This document shows positions 9,234 through 18,668 of a stretch of 64,000 bases of DNA, piece after piece. The translations under genes were made by a program, and so were the position numbers. Positions within the stretch are counted from its first letter, which is position 1. Each line of letters begins with the position of its first letter. Under the pieces are notes generated by a model that was not told where the DNA came from, did no database searches, and worked only from the letters and a program-made list of their open reading frames with translations. Source of the stretch: Bacillus siamensis KCTC 13613 (GTDB lineage Bacteria > Bacillota > Bacilli > Bacillales > Bacillaceae); the NCBI RefSeq assembly GCF_000262045.1, contig NZ_AJVF01000013.1, forward strand, positions 434,001 to 498,000, written 5' to 3'.

Positions 9234-10272
9234 ACTGCCAAGGCTTAATGAAGTTTTGCGTATAATATTTCCGGTCCACGCCGACCCCGAGGTGTGTGTA
9301 ATCAGGGCTTAACAGCGCTTTTCTGTGTCCTTCGCTGTTCAGCCAGCCTTCCACTGCTGCCGGACCGTCCACATAGTTGTATGCAATATTTTCACCGGCC
9401 TCACGGTATTTCACATCGCCTTTTTCCAAGCGGTCCTTCAAAGTCCCGTATTTCTTTGAGACATGGGAGAAATACTTGTTGTCCTTCATGTCCTGGCTGT
9501 GGCCGAATGCCACTTTTGCAGCGCCTTCGTCCCATTTCAGCCTTGCAAGTCCGTGTTTCACGCGGATGACATTTGTAATATCGAGAATCTGCTGTTCGCT
9601 CGCCCGTTCAATGCTGTCCCATTTTTTATCGGAAACAGGCTCGGGTTCTGTGAGTCTTCCTCTGTACATAACCTCGTACGGCCTTTGTTTTACTAGCGTT
9701 TCCGCATCAAATGCCCTGATGCTTGACAGATTCCCGTCAAATTTGTCCATGTACAGCTGAACATACATACCGCCGATCTTGACAGTTGGACGGGTATTGA
9801 TATCTTCTTCAGAAAACTCAAACCGGTACGTGTTACCCTTATCCGTCACATTGACAAACGGAGCAACCTGCGTCGTTTTAAAGACTTCGCCCGTCGATTC
9901 GCCGATCTTAAACGGTTTTGCGTTGATGCCGCTTCCTGAAGCGTATAAAGTCACGGCTTTATCATTCAGAATACCGACTTGTACATATTGGTCTTTCCCC
10001 TGGTTGTACACCCACCATTCATAATCATAAGCAGAAGGATCTTTCCGGGACGGTTCCCCGAGTTTCTTTTTCACATCGGCAGCAGATTTCCCCATGAGAG
10101 AAAGCAGTCCGGATGACGGTATTTTCAGCCGTTTTCCGCTCGCCTCCTCATTGGAAACCTGAGGCTCCTCCTGATTCGTTTTTTTCTGAGGAGCCGATCC
10201 ATATTGTATAAACAGAACATACGCTCCGTAAATAAGCAAAAGGATAACGAGAGCCCTGGCGATATTTTTCAA
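9232..10272 (-). CDS. ylbC: YlbC, membrane-anchored CAP-domain (SCP/PR1) protein
   Basis: A 346-residue exported protein. An N-terminal hydrophobic segment (about 4-24) anchors or exports it; residues about 55-200 form the CAP-associated N-terminal domain; the C-terminal 120 residues are a CAP/SCP domain (LDITNVIRVKHGLARL, AFGHSQDMKDNKYFSHVS, GENIAYNY, HRKALLSPDYTHLGVGV), in which the His and Glu residues of the usual cavity are visible. The molecular role of bacterial CAP proteins is not settled. The start is the TTG at 10272 behind GGGGGTGAGAGG. It is cotranscribed with ylbB or expressed alone. Confidence 0.88.
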   Translation of the reverse strand: MKNIARALVILLLIYGAYVLFIQYGSAPQKKTNQEEPQVSNEEASGKRLKIPSSGLLSLMGKSAADVKKKLGEPSRKDPSAYDYEWWVYNQGKDQYVQVGILNDKAVTLYASGSGINAKPFKIGESTGEVFKTTQVAPFVNVTDKGNTYRFEFSEEDINTRPTVKIGGMYVQLYMDKFDGNLSSIRAFDAETLVKQRPYEVMYRGRLTEPEPVSDKKWDSIERASEQQILDITNVIRVKHGLARLKWDEGAAKVAFGHSQDMKDNKYFSHVSKKYGTLKDRLEKGDVKYREAGENIAYNYVDGPAAVEGWLNSEGHRKALLSPDYTHLGVGVDRKYYTQNFIKPWQ

Positions 10273-10355
10273 CCTCTCACCCCCATGAAATCAAACCGTT
10301 CTATTATTGTTTTTCTTATACAGTACAGCCTATTTGCAGCGTCCGTCATTTATGT

Positions 10356-10799
10356 TTAATGGATAAACCCTTCCGGACCTTCGTCTTCAGAAATGTCAGA
10401 CAGCGCCCGGCCTGCTTGCTCATTTGATTGCTCAGCCAAGGAAAGGTCGCCGAGCGTGACAATGCCGACCAGTTTTTTATCCCTTGTGACGGGGATTCTT
10501 CTGAGCTGATGTTCAGCCATCATATGGAGCACTTCTTCCACAGAAGCGTCTTCTTCTGCACTGATAACCCGCTCTGTCATTGCGTCGGTTATTTTTTGAG
10601 AGTTCGGCTTTTTAGAAGCAATTCCCCGTAATACGAGATCTCTGTCTGTCACGATCCCGACAAGGGTCGCTCCGTCCTCATCCACTATCGGAATAGCGCC
10701 GACATCCGCGTCTTTCATCTTCACCGCAGCTTCATATACATTATCTAATACTGTACAATATTGCAAGTCTGACGTCATGAGCTTATTGATCTTTGTCAT
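10356..10799 (-). CDS. ylbB: YlbB, CBS-domain pair protein
   Basis: A soluble protein of 147 residues made almost wholly of two CBS motifs (DADVGAIPIVDEDGATLVGI, about 30-65, and EHQLRRIPVTRDKKLVGIV, about 95-125), a module that usually binds adenine nucleotides as a sensor. No catalytic domain is fused to it, so the output is unknown. The start is the ATG at 10799, behind GGAGGAATTC; the frame is open 25 codons further upstream without a usable ribosome binding site. Confidence 0.87.
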   Translation of the reverse strand: MTKINKLMTSDLQYCTVLDNVYEAAVKMKDADVGAIPIVDEDGATLVGIVTDRDLVLRGIASKKPNSQKITDAMTERVISAEEDASVEEVLHMMAEHQLRRIPVTRDKKLVGIVTLGDLSLAEQSNEQAGRALSDISEDEGPEGFIH

Positions 10800-10873
10800 T
10801 GCGGAATTCCTCCTTTTTTCTGCTACTATTGTCGTCAAATTTTTCTTTTTGCATACTTTCACCGTATGAATCA

Positions 10874-10902
10874 TTGAATGTGCAACGCTTTCATACTATG
10901 AT
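10874..10902 (+). promoter_or_regulatory. SigA promoter of ylbA
   Basis: TTGAAT at 10874-10879, 17-base spacer, TATGAT at 10897-10902, about 40 bases ahead of ylbA. Confidence 0.6.
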
Positions 10903-10939
10903 TGTCAGGAAAGGTAAATTTTAAAAGGAGGGGGAAGGT

Positions 10940-11299
10940 TTGAAGTTTGAAAACAGCGGTCTTGAAGGGGTAACTGCGGAGCTCAGCCGCTTGAATGATC
11001 TGATGGAAAGCAAAGGGCTCATTCTGGCCGGACAATGGGATTATGAAAGAGTGACTTACGACAAAAAGTTTTCAGTTGCTGAGGGGACATTTTATCTGCG
11101 GATTCAAGGAACGGCAAAAGAGGGCGATGTAGGCGGCAGCCGTGCCGTGATTCAGCTGAAGGCCCCTCTTTTAGGAAAGCATTATTATCCGCACGGCGTA
11201 GAATACGGCAGCGATGAAGAATTTCCGGAACATGTCGTCGCAAAAAGCAAGGCATTACTGCTTGAATTGGCAGAGTCTTTAAAAACAGTGCAAATGTAA
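10940..11299 (+). CDS. ylbA: YlbA, YugN-like family protein
   Basis: A 119-residue soluble protein resembling the YugN-like family; function unknown. The pattern is a helical N-terminus followed by several beta-strand segments (FYLRIQGTAKEGDVG, AVIQLKAPLLGKHYYPHGVEYG). The start is the TTG at 10940, directly downstream of AAAGGAGGGGGAAGG. It is monocistronic, divergent from ylbB and convergent with ctaG, with which it shares a terminator. Confidence 0.82.
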   Translation: MKFENSGLEGVTAELSRLNDLMESKGLILAGQWDYERVTYDKKFSVAEGTFYLRIQGTAKEGDVGGSRAVIQLKAPLLGKHYYPHGVEYGSDEEFPEHVVAKSKALLLELAESLKTVQM

Positions 11300-11300
11300 T

Positions 11301-11333
11301 AAAAAAGTACAGCAGAATATGCTGTACTTTTTT
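11301..11333. terminator. bidirectional terminator ylbA / ctaG
   Basis: A 14-base stem AAAAAAGTACAGCA/TGCTGTACTTTTTT lies between convergent genes. Confidence 0.88.
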
Positions 11334-12226
11334 TATGAGACGGTATGCTCGATATACGGCGGCTCTGAGAGCGTATCTTTTTCCCGTTCCGTTCTGACCC
11401 ACTGAAAAAAGACGACAGCCAAATATGTTCCGTAAACAATCTCTTGTATGATTTTCATCAGCACTGCCCCAAGCTGCTGATCTTCCAAAGGAGGAAGCGT
11501 GTTAAATATCTCCGGACCGGATAAAGGGATCTTCTCCGCCAAGTCTAAAGGGACACAAAGCTTCATAGCTTCGGCCCAAGCCGCCGGATCTGTGTACGTG
11601 GCATACATGGGCGCCCCGCTGAACATAATGAGCGCACACGCCGGCGTTAACAGAATCCCGTCCGCCATAATGTACCCAAGCTTCATTAAACCGCTGAGCC
11701 GGGGCAGACCGTCCACCTGATGCACAAGCGGCCACCACATAAAAAACGCCGTTACGAAGATGAGTCCGTTCATCAGCGCGTGATACAGCGAATCCGTTTT
11801 GACGAAATCAAATATAAACGGAATGTGATACAGTGAAAAAATGCCGTTAAACAGCAGCAAAGCGATAAGCGGCTGTGAAAAAAATGAAAACAGCCGCTTT
11901 ACGACGGGACGGAAAATCAGTTTTTTCCATGCCCAGCCGGGAATTCCGGAAATCAAGAGCGGCGGCACAACTAAAAACAGAACCGCCATCTGCACCATAT
12001 GAGCGCTGAACATCACGTGGCCCAATAAATCAACGGGACTTCCCGCAGCCGCGTAAAAAAACAGCGCAGAAAGCACAAACAGCACCTTCTCTTTAGCCGA
12101 CACACGTCCTTTATGCCGGCTGCACCAGTAAAAGTAAACACCTGTTATCACGGCAGTTATACAAAACAGATAAGGGCTCCACATGGCGCGAAACCCGAAC
12201 ATTTCCAAATTAATCAAATCTCTCAC
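11333..12226 (-). CDS. ctaG: CtaG, cytochrome c oxidase assembly factor
   Basis: Integral membrane protein needed for an active caa3 oxidase in B. subtilis, probably by helping copper-centre assembly. The 297 residues contain about seven hydrophobic helices and the conserved caa3_CtaG segments [18 protein letters not shown] and FMWWPLVHQ, with several His and Met residues suited to metal handling. The start is taken as the GTG at 12226; the TTG three codons later (12217) has better spacing to GGGGAG and is a real alternative. It is the last gene of ctaBCDEFG. Confidence 0.93.
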   Translation of the reverse strand: MRDLINLEMFGFRAMWSPYLFCITAVITGVYFYWCSRHKGRVSAKEKVLFVLSALFFYAAAGSPVDLLGHVMFSAHMVQMAVLFLVVPPLLISGIPGWAWKKLIFRPVVKRLFSFFSQPLIALLLFNGIFSLYHIPFIFDFVKTDSLYHALMNGLIFVTAFFMWWPLVHQVDGLPRLSGLMKLGYIMADGILLTPACALIMFSGAPMYATYTDPAAWAEAMKLCVPLDLAEKIPLSGPEIFNTLPPLEDQQLGAVLMKIIQEIVYGTYLAVVFFQWVRTEREKDTLSEPPYIEHTVS

Positions 12227-12241
12227 TCCCCGCCGCCCCGA

Positions 12242-12574
12242 TTACCACCAAATAATCGTGACAAATGCAAGCACGGTGATAAACGCGACAAATATTCCCG
12301 AATACAGAAATAGTGACGGCGCTTCATGCCCTTTCTGGCTCATATGCATAAAGTAAAACAGCTGAAAGATGACCTGGATGACCGCAAGCAGGATAAGAAA
12401 CGGCATCGTAAACCATCCGGCAATGCCGTCTGCAGCCACCGTCAAAAACGCGACAAGCGTAAGGCCGATCATCAAACCGAAGGAGATGACCTGATATTTC
12501 ATCTCCTCGGCATTTTTCTTTTTCCGATATTCGAGATCCGTACTGACAGTCCCTCTGTTTTTGTTATCGTCCAT
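12242..12574 (-). CDS. ctaF: cytochrome caa3 oxidase subunit IV
   Basis: Small 110-residue subunit of the terminal oxidase with three transmembrane helices after a charged N-terminus (DDNKNRGTVSTDLEYRKKKNAEEM). It is thought to stabilise the complex. The start ATG at 12574 lies two bases beyond the ctaE stop, its ribosome binding site (GGTGGG) inside the end of ctaE, which implies coupled translation. The frame is open further upstream, but that part overlaps ctaE. Confidence 0.93.
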   Translation of the reverse strand: MDDNKNRGTVSTDLEYRKKKNAEEMKYQVISFGLMIGLTLVAFLTVAADGIAGWFTMPFLILLAVIQVIFQLFYFMHMSQKGHEAPSLFLYSGIFVAFITVLAFVTIIWW

Positions 12575-12576
12575 CG

Positions 12577-13200
12577 TTATCCCACCATCCCCATCAAATA
12601 TACAACGGTAAAGATAAAGACCCACACGACATCAATGAAATGCCAATATAGACTGGCCACATAATATTTCGGCGCATTATAAAGGCTGAGCCCTCTTTTA
12701 GCATTCCGGATCATCAGTGCGCTGATCCATAATAACCCGAACGCCACGTGTGCTCCGTGTGTGCCGACCAGCGTGTAAAACGCCGAGCCGAGCGCAGAGC
12801 TAGTAATGGTAAAGCCGAACTCATGAGTGTAATGCTTAAATTCATAAATTTCCACCCCTAAAAATCCGGCTCCCAATAAAACGGTAATCAAAAGCCACAC
12901 CTGCATTTTTTTAAAGGAGAAATTTTTCATATGATACATTGCATACACACTCGTTAAGCTGCTCGTTAACAGAAGCATCGTGGCGATAAACACGATCGGC
13001 AGCTCGAACATGTCAGCCGTTGACGGCCCGCCCGCTTTAGATTCCCGCAAAGCGAGGAATGTCGCAAAAAGCGAGGCGAACAGAACCGTTTCCCCGCCGA
13101 GAAACAGCCAAAATCCTAAAAACTTATTTTTCCCTTCTAGCGTTGCTTTTTCAGGAGAAGCCGGAAAGGTTTCAGCCGTCATTTTTTCCTGTAGCTGCAT
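12577..13200 (-). CDS. ctaE: cytochrome caa3 oxidase subunit III
   Basis: Subunit III of the oxygen-reducing oxidase, a 207-residue protein with five transmembrane helices and the conserved segments FLGFWLFLGGETVLFASLFA and YWHFIDVVWVFIF. It overlaps ctaD by one base (TAATG), with AAAGGGGTG just inside the ctaD end as its ribosome binding site, and is read from the same transcript. Confidence 0.96.
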   Translation of the reverse strand: MQLQEKMTAETFPASPEKATLEGKNKFLGFWLFLGGETVLFASLFATFLALRESKAGGPSTADMFELPIVFIATMLLLTSSLTSVYAMYHMKNFSFKKMQVWLLITVLLGAGFLGVEIYEFKHYTHEFGFTITSSALGSAFYTLVGTHGAHVAFGLLWISALMIRNAKRGLSLYNAPKYYVASLYWHFIDVVWVFIFTVVYLMGMVG

Positions 13201-15068
13201 TACGCCTTCACCCCTTTATCATCATTCGGCAGATCTTCTTTGTGAATATGATAGCCGTAATCATCGACCAAGGACCGAAGCAGCATGGTAAAGAATGTGA
13301 TGCCGAGGCCTATAAAGATAACCGGAAGCCCCCATGAATAGTCAGAGTGGTATAAAAACCCGAACGCTGCGACAAACAGCCCGAAGGACATGATAAACGG
13401 CATGATGGAGCCGTTCGGCATATGAATGTCCTCTACAGGCTCTGCAGGCGACATCCCTTCATTTCCGGCCTGCTTTTCAATCCACAGCGGATCAAGTCCC
13501 CGCACAAACGGAAGCTGTTTAAAATTATATTCAGGCGGCGGCGAAGAGACCGCCCATTCGAGCGTACGACCGTCCAGCCACGGGTCATTCCCGACGTATT
13601 TCCCTTTTACAGAAGTATAAATAATATTGACGACGAGCAATACAGCCGCGCCCGCCATGAAAAACGCGCCGATTGAACTGATCAGGTTGCCGGTATCAAG
13701 CCCCTGGCCGGGCAGATATGTGTAAACGCGCCGCGGCATTCCCATTAAGCCGAGGAAATGCTGAATGAAGAAGGTAAGATGAAACCCGATAAAAAATAGA
13801 ACAAAGGAAATTTTCCCCATCGTTTCATGAAGCACCTTCCCGAACATTTTAGGCCACCAGAAATGCACGCCCGCCAGGATGCCGAACACAACGCCGCCGA
13901 TGATGACGTAGTGGAAATGCGCTACGACAAAATACGTATCATGGAACTGATAATCTGCCGCTGCGGCCGCCAGCATGACACCCGTCACACCTCCGAGCAC
14001 GAAAGACGGAATAAAGGCGACGGCATACAGCATAGGCGTCGTGAATTTAACGTTTCCTCCCCAAATCGTCAAAAGCCAGTTGAAAATCTTAATGCCCGTA
14101 GGCACCGCAATCGCCATCGTTGCAACCGCAAATATTGCATTGGCAATCGGTCCGAGTCCAGTCGTAAACATGTGGTGAACCCATACCATGAATCCGAGAA
14201 AGCCGATCAGCACGATCGCAAAAACCATAGAGGAATAACCAAACAGACGCTTTCTCGCAAACACAGGAATGATTTCTGAAAAAATCCCGAAAGCGGGAAG
14301 AATTAAAATGTATACTTCCGGATGCCCGAAAATCCAAAACAAGTGCTCCCAGATAATCGTATTTCCGCCCAATTCAGGGTTAAAGAAATTCGTCCCGAAC
14401 AGACGATCCAGCATCATCAGCGCTAAACCGACGGTGAGCGGAGGAAATGCGAATAAAATGAGTGCCGACGCCACAAATGTCGTCCACGTAAACAGCGGCA
14501 GTCTCATATACGTCAAACCTGGCGCCCTCATATTAATAATGGTTGCCAGAAAGTTGATCCCCGCAATCAGCGTCCCTAAGCCTGATATCTGCAGGCCGAG
14601 CACGAAAAAGTCAACGCCGTGCCCTTTCGAATTCAGCGCAAGCGACGCATACGCCGTCCAGCCTGCATCTGGAGCGCCTCCTAAAAACCAGCTCAGATTC
14701 AAGAAGATTCCCCCGAAGAAAAACAGCCAGAACCCAAGCGCATTCAGAAACGGAAATGATACGTCACGCGCCCCGATCTGAAGCGGCACAACCGCGTTCA
14801 TCAGCCCGAATAACAGCGGCATTGCCGCCAGGAAGATCATTGTCGTGCCGTGCATCGTCATAATTTCATTAAACTGCTGCGCATTCACAAAATCGTTTCC
14901 CGGTCTCAAGAGCTGAATCCTGATAAGCATGGCCTCAAGTCCGCCGACGACGAAGAAAAATCCCCCGGCGATCATATATAAAATCGCGATTTTCTTATGG
15001 TCAACCGTCGTCAAATAGTCCCAAAGCATAGAGCCTTTTCTTTGCTGCCCTGTAAGCGTATTCATCAT
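13200..15068 (-). CDS. ctaD: cytochrome caa3 oxidase subunit I
   Basis: Catalytic subunit that reduces oxygen to water at the heme a3/CuB site and pumps protons. The 622-residue protein has the helix VI motif HPEVYILILPAFG (His-Tyr pair), the CuB histidines in WVHHMFTTGL, and VAHFHYVIIGG with the heme a and a3 ligands. It has a C-terminal extension with extra helices typical of Gram-positive caa3 enzymes. Start ATG at 15068 behind GGGGGGAGG. It lies 31 bases after ctaC. Confidence 0.98.
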   Translation of the reverse strand: MMNTLTGQQRKGSMLWDYLTTVDHKKIAILYMIAGGFFFVVGGLEAMLIRIQLLRPGNDFVNAQQFNEIMTMHGTTMIFLAAMPLLFGLMNAVVPLQIGARDVSFPFLNALGFWLFFFGGIFLNLSWFLGGAPDAGWTAYASLALNSKGHGVDFFVLGLQISGLGTLIAGINFLATIINMRAPGLTYMRLPLFTWTTFVASALILFAFPPLTVGLALMMLDRLFGTNFFNPELGGNTIIWEHLFWIFGHPEVYILILPAFGIFSEIIPVFARKRLFGYSSMVFAIVLIGFLGFMVWVHHMFTTGLGPIANAIFAVATMAIAVPTGIKIFNWLLTIWGGNVKFTTPMLYAVAFIPSFVLGGVTGVMLAAAAADYQFHDTYFVVAHFHYVIIGGVVFGILAGVHFWWPKMFGKVLHETMGKISFVLFFIGFHLTFFIQHFLGLMGMPRRVYTYLPGQGLDTGNLISSIGAFFMAGAAVLLVVNIIYTSVKGKYVGNDPWLDGRTLEWAVSSPPPEYNFKQLPFVRGLDPLWIEKQAGNEGMSPAEPVEDIHMPNGSIMPFIMSFGLFVAAFGFLYHSDYSWGLPVIFIGLGITFFTMLLRSLVDDYGYHIHKEDLPNDDKGVKA

Positions 15069-15099
15069 TTGCGACCTCCCCCCTGATATCTCCCTGTCC

Positions 15100-16170
15100 T
15101 CACTTGTTCTCCGCTTTCAGCCCTTTTAAATATTCATACAGCGCATCCGTTTCAGAGTCCGAAAGCTTCGGATAAGTGCCTGTCATCTTATTGCCCGGTT
15201 TAATGCTGTCCGGATCTTTCAGCCAAGCTTTTATGTTCTCTTTATTCGCATCCTTGATGCCGGCCACTTTGACACGTTCGCCGAAGGTAGCCAGGTTCGG
15301 AGCCGTTCTTGCTGCTTCAGCCCGCTTATCATTAGGCTCAACCGCATGACAGCTCAGGCAGTTTTTTTCCTTAAACAGCTCTTCTCCTTGCGCGGCTAAA
15401 TCGGAATCTGTTGTATGCTTATAATTTTTCATCGCTTTCGTCCATTGTTTAAATTCTTTTGACGGCAGCGGTTTCACTTTGAAATCCATCAGCGCATGTG
15501 AAGGTCCGCACAGCTCCGCGCATTTCCCGAAGAAATATTTGCCCGCTTCTTTGCTGCGTTTAGAATCGAAGGTCAGAAAGAAAGTATTGTCGTTATCCGT
15601 ATTCGTATCGATTTTTCCCCCGGCTGACGGAATCCAGAAAGAGTGTTTCACATCTGAGGACTTCAGCTTGAAATAAACGCGTTCATCTGTGGGAACGATC
15701 AGCTCCTGACTGGTCACAAACCCGTAATCAGGATACTCGAATTCCCACCAGTATAAATTCGCCCTTACATTAATCACGAGCGCATCCTCTGCTTTACGGT
15801 TTTTCTTATCCATCGGCGACGTATCCGCCAGCGCCAGTGTCTGGATGACAACCGGGATGACAAGAATAATCAGAAGCAGGATCGGAATAACGGTCCAGGT
15901 GATTTCTAAAAAACGGTTCCCCTCCACCTGTTTCGGTATCGTGTCTTCCCCTACACGCGACCGTCTGAATCTCACAATGACGTAAAAGAAAATAACTGCT
16001 ACGACCGCAACGACGACAACCATGATAAGTGTGCTGAGCACCGTCAGATCATACTGTTTATCAGCCACTTCGCCGGCAGGCTTGAGTGTGGACAGAAACG
16101 GTTTTCCACAGCCGCTCAATAAAAGCGGCACTAAGGCTAATAATGATAAAAGACGCCAACGCTTTAACAT
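15100..16170 (-). CDS. ctaC: cytochrome caa3 oxidase subunit II with fused cytochrome c
   Basis: Electron entry subunit. A lipoprotein signal (LLLSGC, Cys near 20) is followed by two transmembrane helices (about 40-65 and 85-110), the CuA domain with CAELCGPSH and the preceding His, and a C-terminal cytochrome c domain with the heme motif CLSCH and a later Met ligand in NKMTGTYPKL. The 356-residue form starting at the ATG at 16170 is preferred; the TTG at 16179 abuts the GGGG ribosome binding site. A hairpin separates it from ctaB, so the two may be expressed at different levels. Confidence 0.97.
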   Translation of the reverse strand: MLKRWRLLSLLALVPLLLSGCGKPFLSTLKPAGEVADKQYDLTVLSTLIMVVVVAVVAVIFFYVIVRFRRSRVGEDTIPKQVEGNRFLEITWTVIPILLLIILVIPVVIQTLALADTSPMDKKNRKAEDALVINVRANLYWWEFEYPDYGFVTSQELIVPTDERVYFKLKSSDVKHSFWIPSAGGKIDTNTDNDNTFFLTFDSKRSKEAGKYFFGKCAELCGPSHALMDFKVKPLPSKEFKQWTKAMKNYKHTTDSDLAAQGEELFKEKNCLSCHAVEPNDKRAEAARTAPNLATFGERVKVAGIKDANKENIKAWLKDPDSIKPGNKMTGTYPKLSDSETDALYEYLKGLKAENK

Positions 16171-16304
16171 TTCACCCAACCCCTTTTTTGAATCAGTACA
16201 AAATGCACGAGCAGTAAATCTGCTTCCAGCTGAAATACTTCATTTCCTCATTTCTTAAAATATGAGATTTTTTACTTAAAATTCCATCTATGTATAAAAG
16301 CAAA

Positions 16305-16335
16305 GCCGCCTGATTAAACAAAAGGTCAAGGCGGC
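16305..16335 (-). terminator. hairpin between ctaB and ctaC
   Basis: GCCGCCTTGAC pairs with TCAGGCGGC around an A/T-rich loop. On the minus strand it follows ctaB and has a modest T-rich tail, so it may attenuate readthrough into ctaC. Confidence 0.6.
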
Positions 16336-16387
16336 GTTTACTAGTTGTCATTGTTTGTTTTGGCGATCAAACAAGCTCATTATTCAA

Positions 16388-17305
16388 TTAAAACAGCGTG
16401 AAGACCACCATTGCTACGAAATAAATGGTCATGTAATTAAGCGAATAGACAAACATAAGAGTTGCCCACTTCATAATGTTTTTCATACGGAAACCCATCA
16501 ATCCGAGAACAAGCCATCCTATATTCAGCAGAGTGCCGAGAATGACGATCGGAAGACCGAGACTGCCGAGGAAAAACGGAAGCGGCAGCAGGCATGCGAC
16601 CCAGACGATAATCTGTCTTTTCGTCACCTCAAAGCCGTGCACTACCGGAAGCATCGGAATGTTCGCTGCTCTGTAATCTTCCGTCTTCTTAATCGCAAGC
16701 GCTAAAAAGTGCGGAATCTGCCAGATGAATAAAATCATGAATAATACCCATGCGACAACACCGATGTGCCCTTCAACCGCTGTCCAGCCGATTAACGGCG
16801 GAACAGCGCCCGATACACTTCCGACAACCGTATTAATCGTATAGCGGCGTTTCGTCCACATTGTATAAAGAACAACGTACGTAAACACCCCGATAAAACC
16901 GATGACTGCCGCCATTACGGTGGTCATTAAAAGCATGATAAGTCCTAAAGCAATGAGTAAAATTCCTGACCACAGCGCTTGATTCGGCTGAATCTTTCCG
17001 GTAACCGTCGGTCTTACTTTCGTGCGTTCCATTAAATGATCAATATCACGGTCATAATAGTTATTAACCGCACAAGAACCGGCGATGATCAGTGAAGATC
17101 CTATTAATGTAAGAAGCACGGTGTTTAAATTGCCTAAAAAACTCAGACCGGATATATGTAACGCAAGCCACATGCCGGTAAAAGTCGTAATTAAATTCGA
17201 ATTGACGATTCCTATTTTAATAAGCGAAAGGAAATCCTTCCATGCCGTCGTCTCTTCAATCTGTCCGTCTATAGCTGTATCGTTTAAAATTCTGGAATTA
17301 GCCAT
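16388..17305 (-). CDS. ctaB: protoheme IX farnesyltransferase (heme O synthase)
   Basis: Adds a farnesyl group to heme B to give heme O, the first of two steps to heme A. The 305-residue membrane protein has about nine helices and the prenyltransferase Asp-rich motif [18 protein letters not shown] near residue 85-100, plus a second acidic loop ([14 protein letters not shown]). Start ATG at 17305 behind GGGAGGTTT. It is divergent from ctaA, whose product takes the next step. Confidence 0.97.
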   Translation of the reverse strand: MANSRILNDTAIDGQIEETTAWKDFLSLIKIGIVNSNLITTFTGMWLALHISGLSFLGNLNTVLLTLIGSSLIIAGSCAVNNYYDRDIDHLMERTKVRPTVTGKIQPNQALWSGILLIALGLIMLLMTTVMAAVIGFIGVFTYVVLYTMWTKRRYTINTVVGSVSGAVPPLIGWTAVEGHIGVVAWVLFMILFIWQIPHFLALAIKKTEDYRAANIPMLPVVHGFEVTKRQIIVWVACLLPLPFFLGSLGLPIVILGTLLNIGWLVLGLMGFRMKNIMKWATLMFVYSLNYMTIYFVAMVVFTLF

Positions 17306-17423
17306 AACGTAAACCTCCCTTACAAACCTAAAGCAGGTTTTTTAAGACCTGCAACTCTATCATACAAGATAATGACCTGTAAAAAAACATCCTCTTAAAT
17401 ATTAAACGAGAAACAGGAATTTA

Positions 17424-17432
17424 TTTGTGAAC
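17424..17432 (+). promoter_or_regulatory. candidate ResD box, distal
   Basis: TTTGTGAAC matches eight of nine bases of the ResD consensus TTTGTGAAT. ctaA is a known ResD target in B. subtilis. Confidence 0.45.
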
Positions 17433-17548
17433 GTTTTATGAATTTTACCACATCCGCCGATTGCATAATAAAGCGGTTACTTTATTTCTATCAGACCCAT
17501 CTGGAATAATCAACCCCATTATCTAAGAAGTCCTGATTCTATTATATT

Positions 17549-17557
17549 TTTGTGAAC
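17549..17557 (+). promoter_or_regulatory. candidate ResD box, proximal
   Basis: A second TTTGTGAAC lies 16 bases upstream of the ctaA -35 element, a normal activator position. Confidence 0.55.
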
Positions 17558-17572
17558 AAACAGAATTGAGAA

Positions 17573-17601
17573 TTGCCACAAAACACATATTCGCTTACAC
17601 T
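17573..17601 (+). promoter_or_regulatory. SigA promoter of ctaA
   Basis: TTGCCA at 17573-17578, 17-base spacer, TACACT at 17596-17601. The leader is about 40 bases. Confidence 0.65.
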
Positions 17602-17633
17602 TGGTACGTATATCATTTTGTCCAGTTTGTTAA

Positions 17634-18575
<942 letters not shown>

Positions 18576-18587
18576 GGCACATGAAAA

Positions 18588-18616
18588 GGCCGAAGCATCA
18601 GAGCTTCGGTCTTTTT
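18588..18616 (+). terminator. terminator of ctaA
   Basis: GGCCGAAGC/GCTTCGGTC stem followed by five T residues, 12 bases after the ctaA stop. Confidence 0.85.
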
Positions 18617-18622
18617 ACATAC

Positions 18623-18655
18623 AAAAAACCTGATCAAACATGGATCAGGTTTTTT
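18623..18655 (-). terminator. terminator of pycA
   Basis: A 13-base perfect stem AAAAAACCTGATC/GATCAGGTTTTTT serves pycA on the minus strand and could also back up ctaA. Confidence 0.9.
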
Positions 18656-18668
18656 AATGTTCATTCTT

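Noticed and set aside
13827..14279. 150-codon open frame on the plus strand opposite ctaD
   Set aside because: It is antisense to highly conserved oxidase codons, is rich in Arg/His/Asn as expected of a shadow frame, and has no ribosome binding site.
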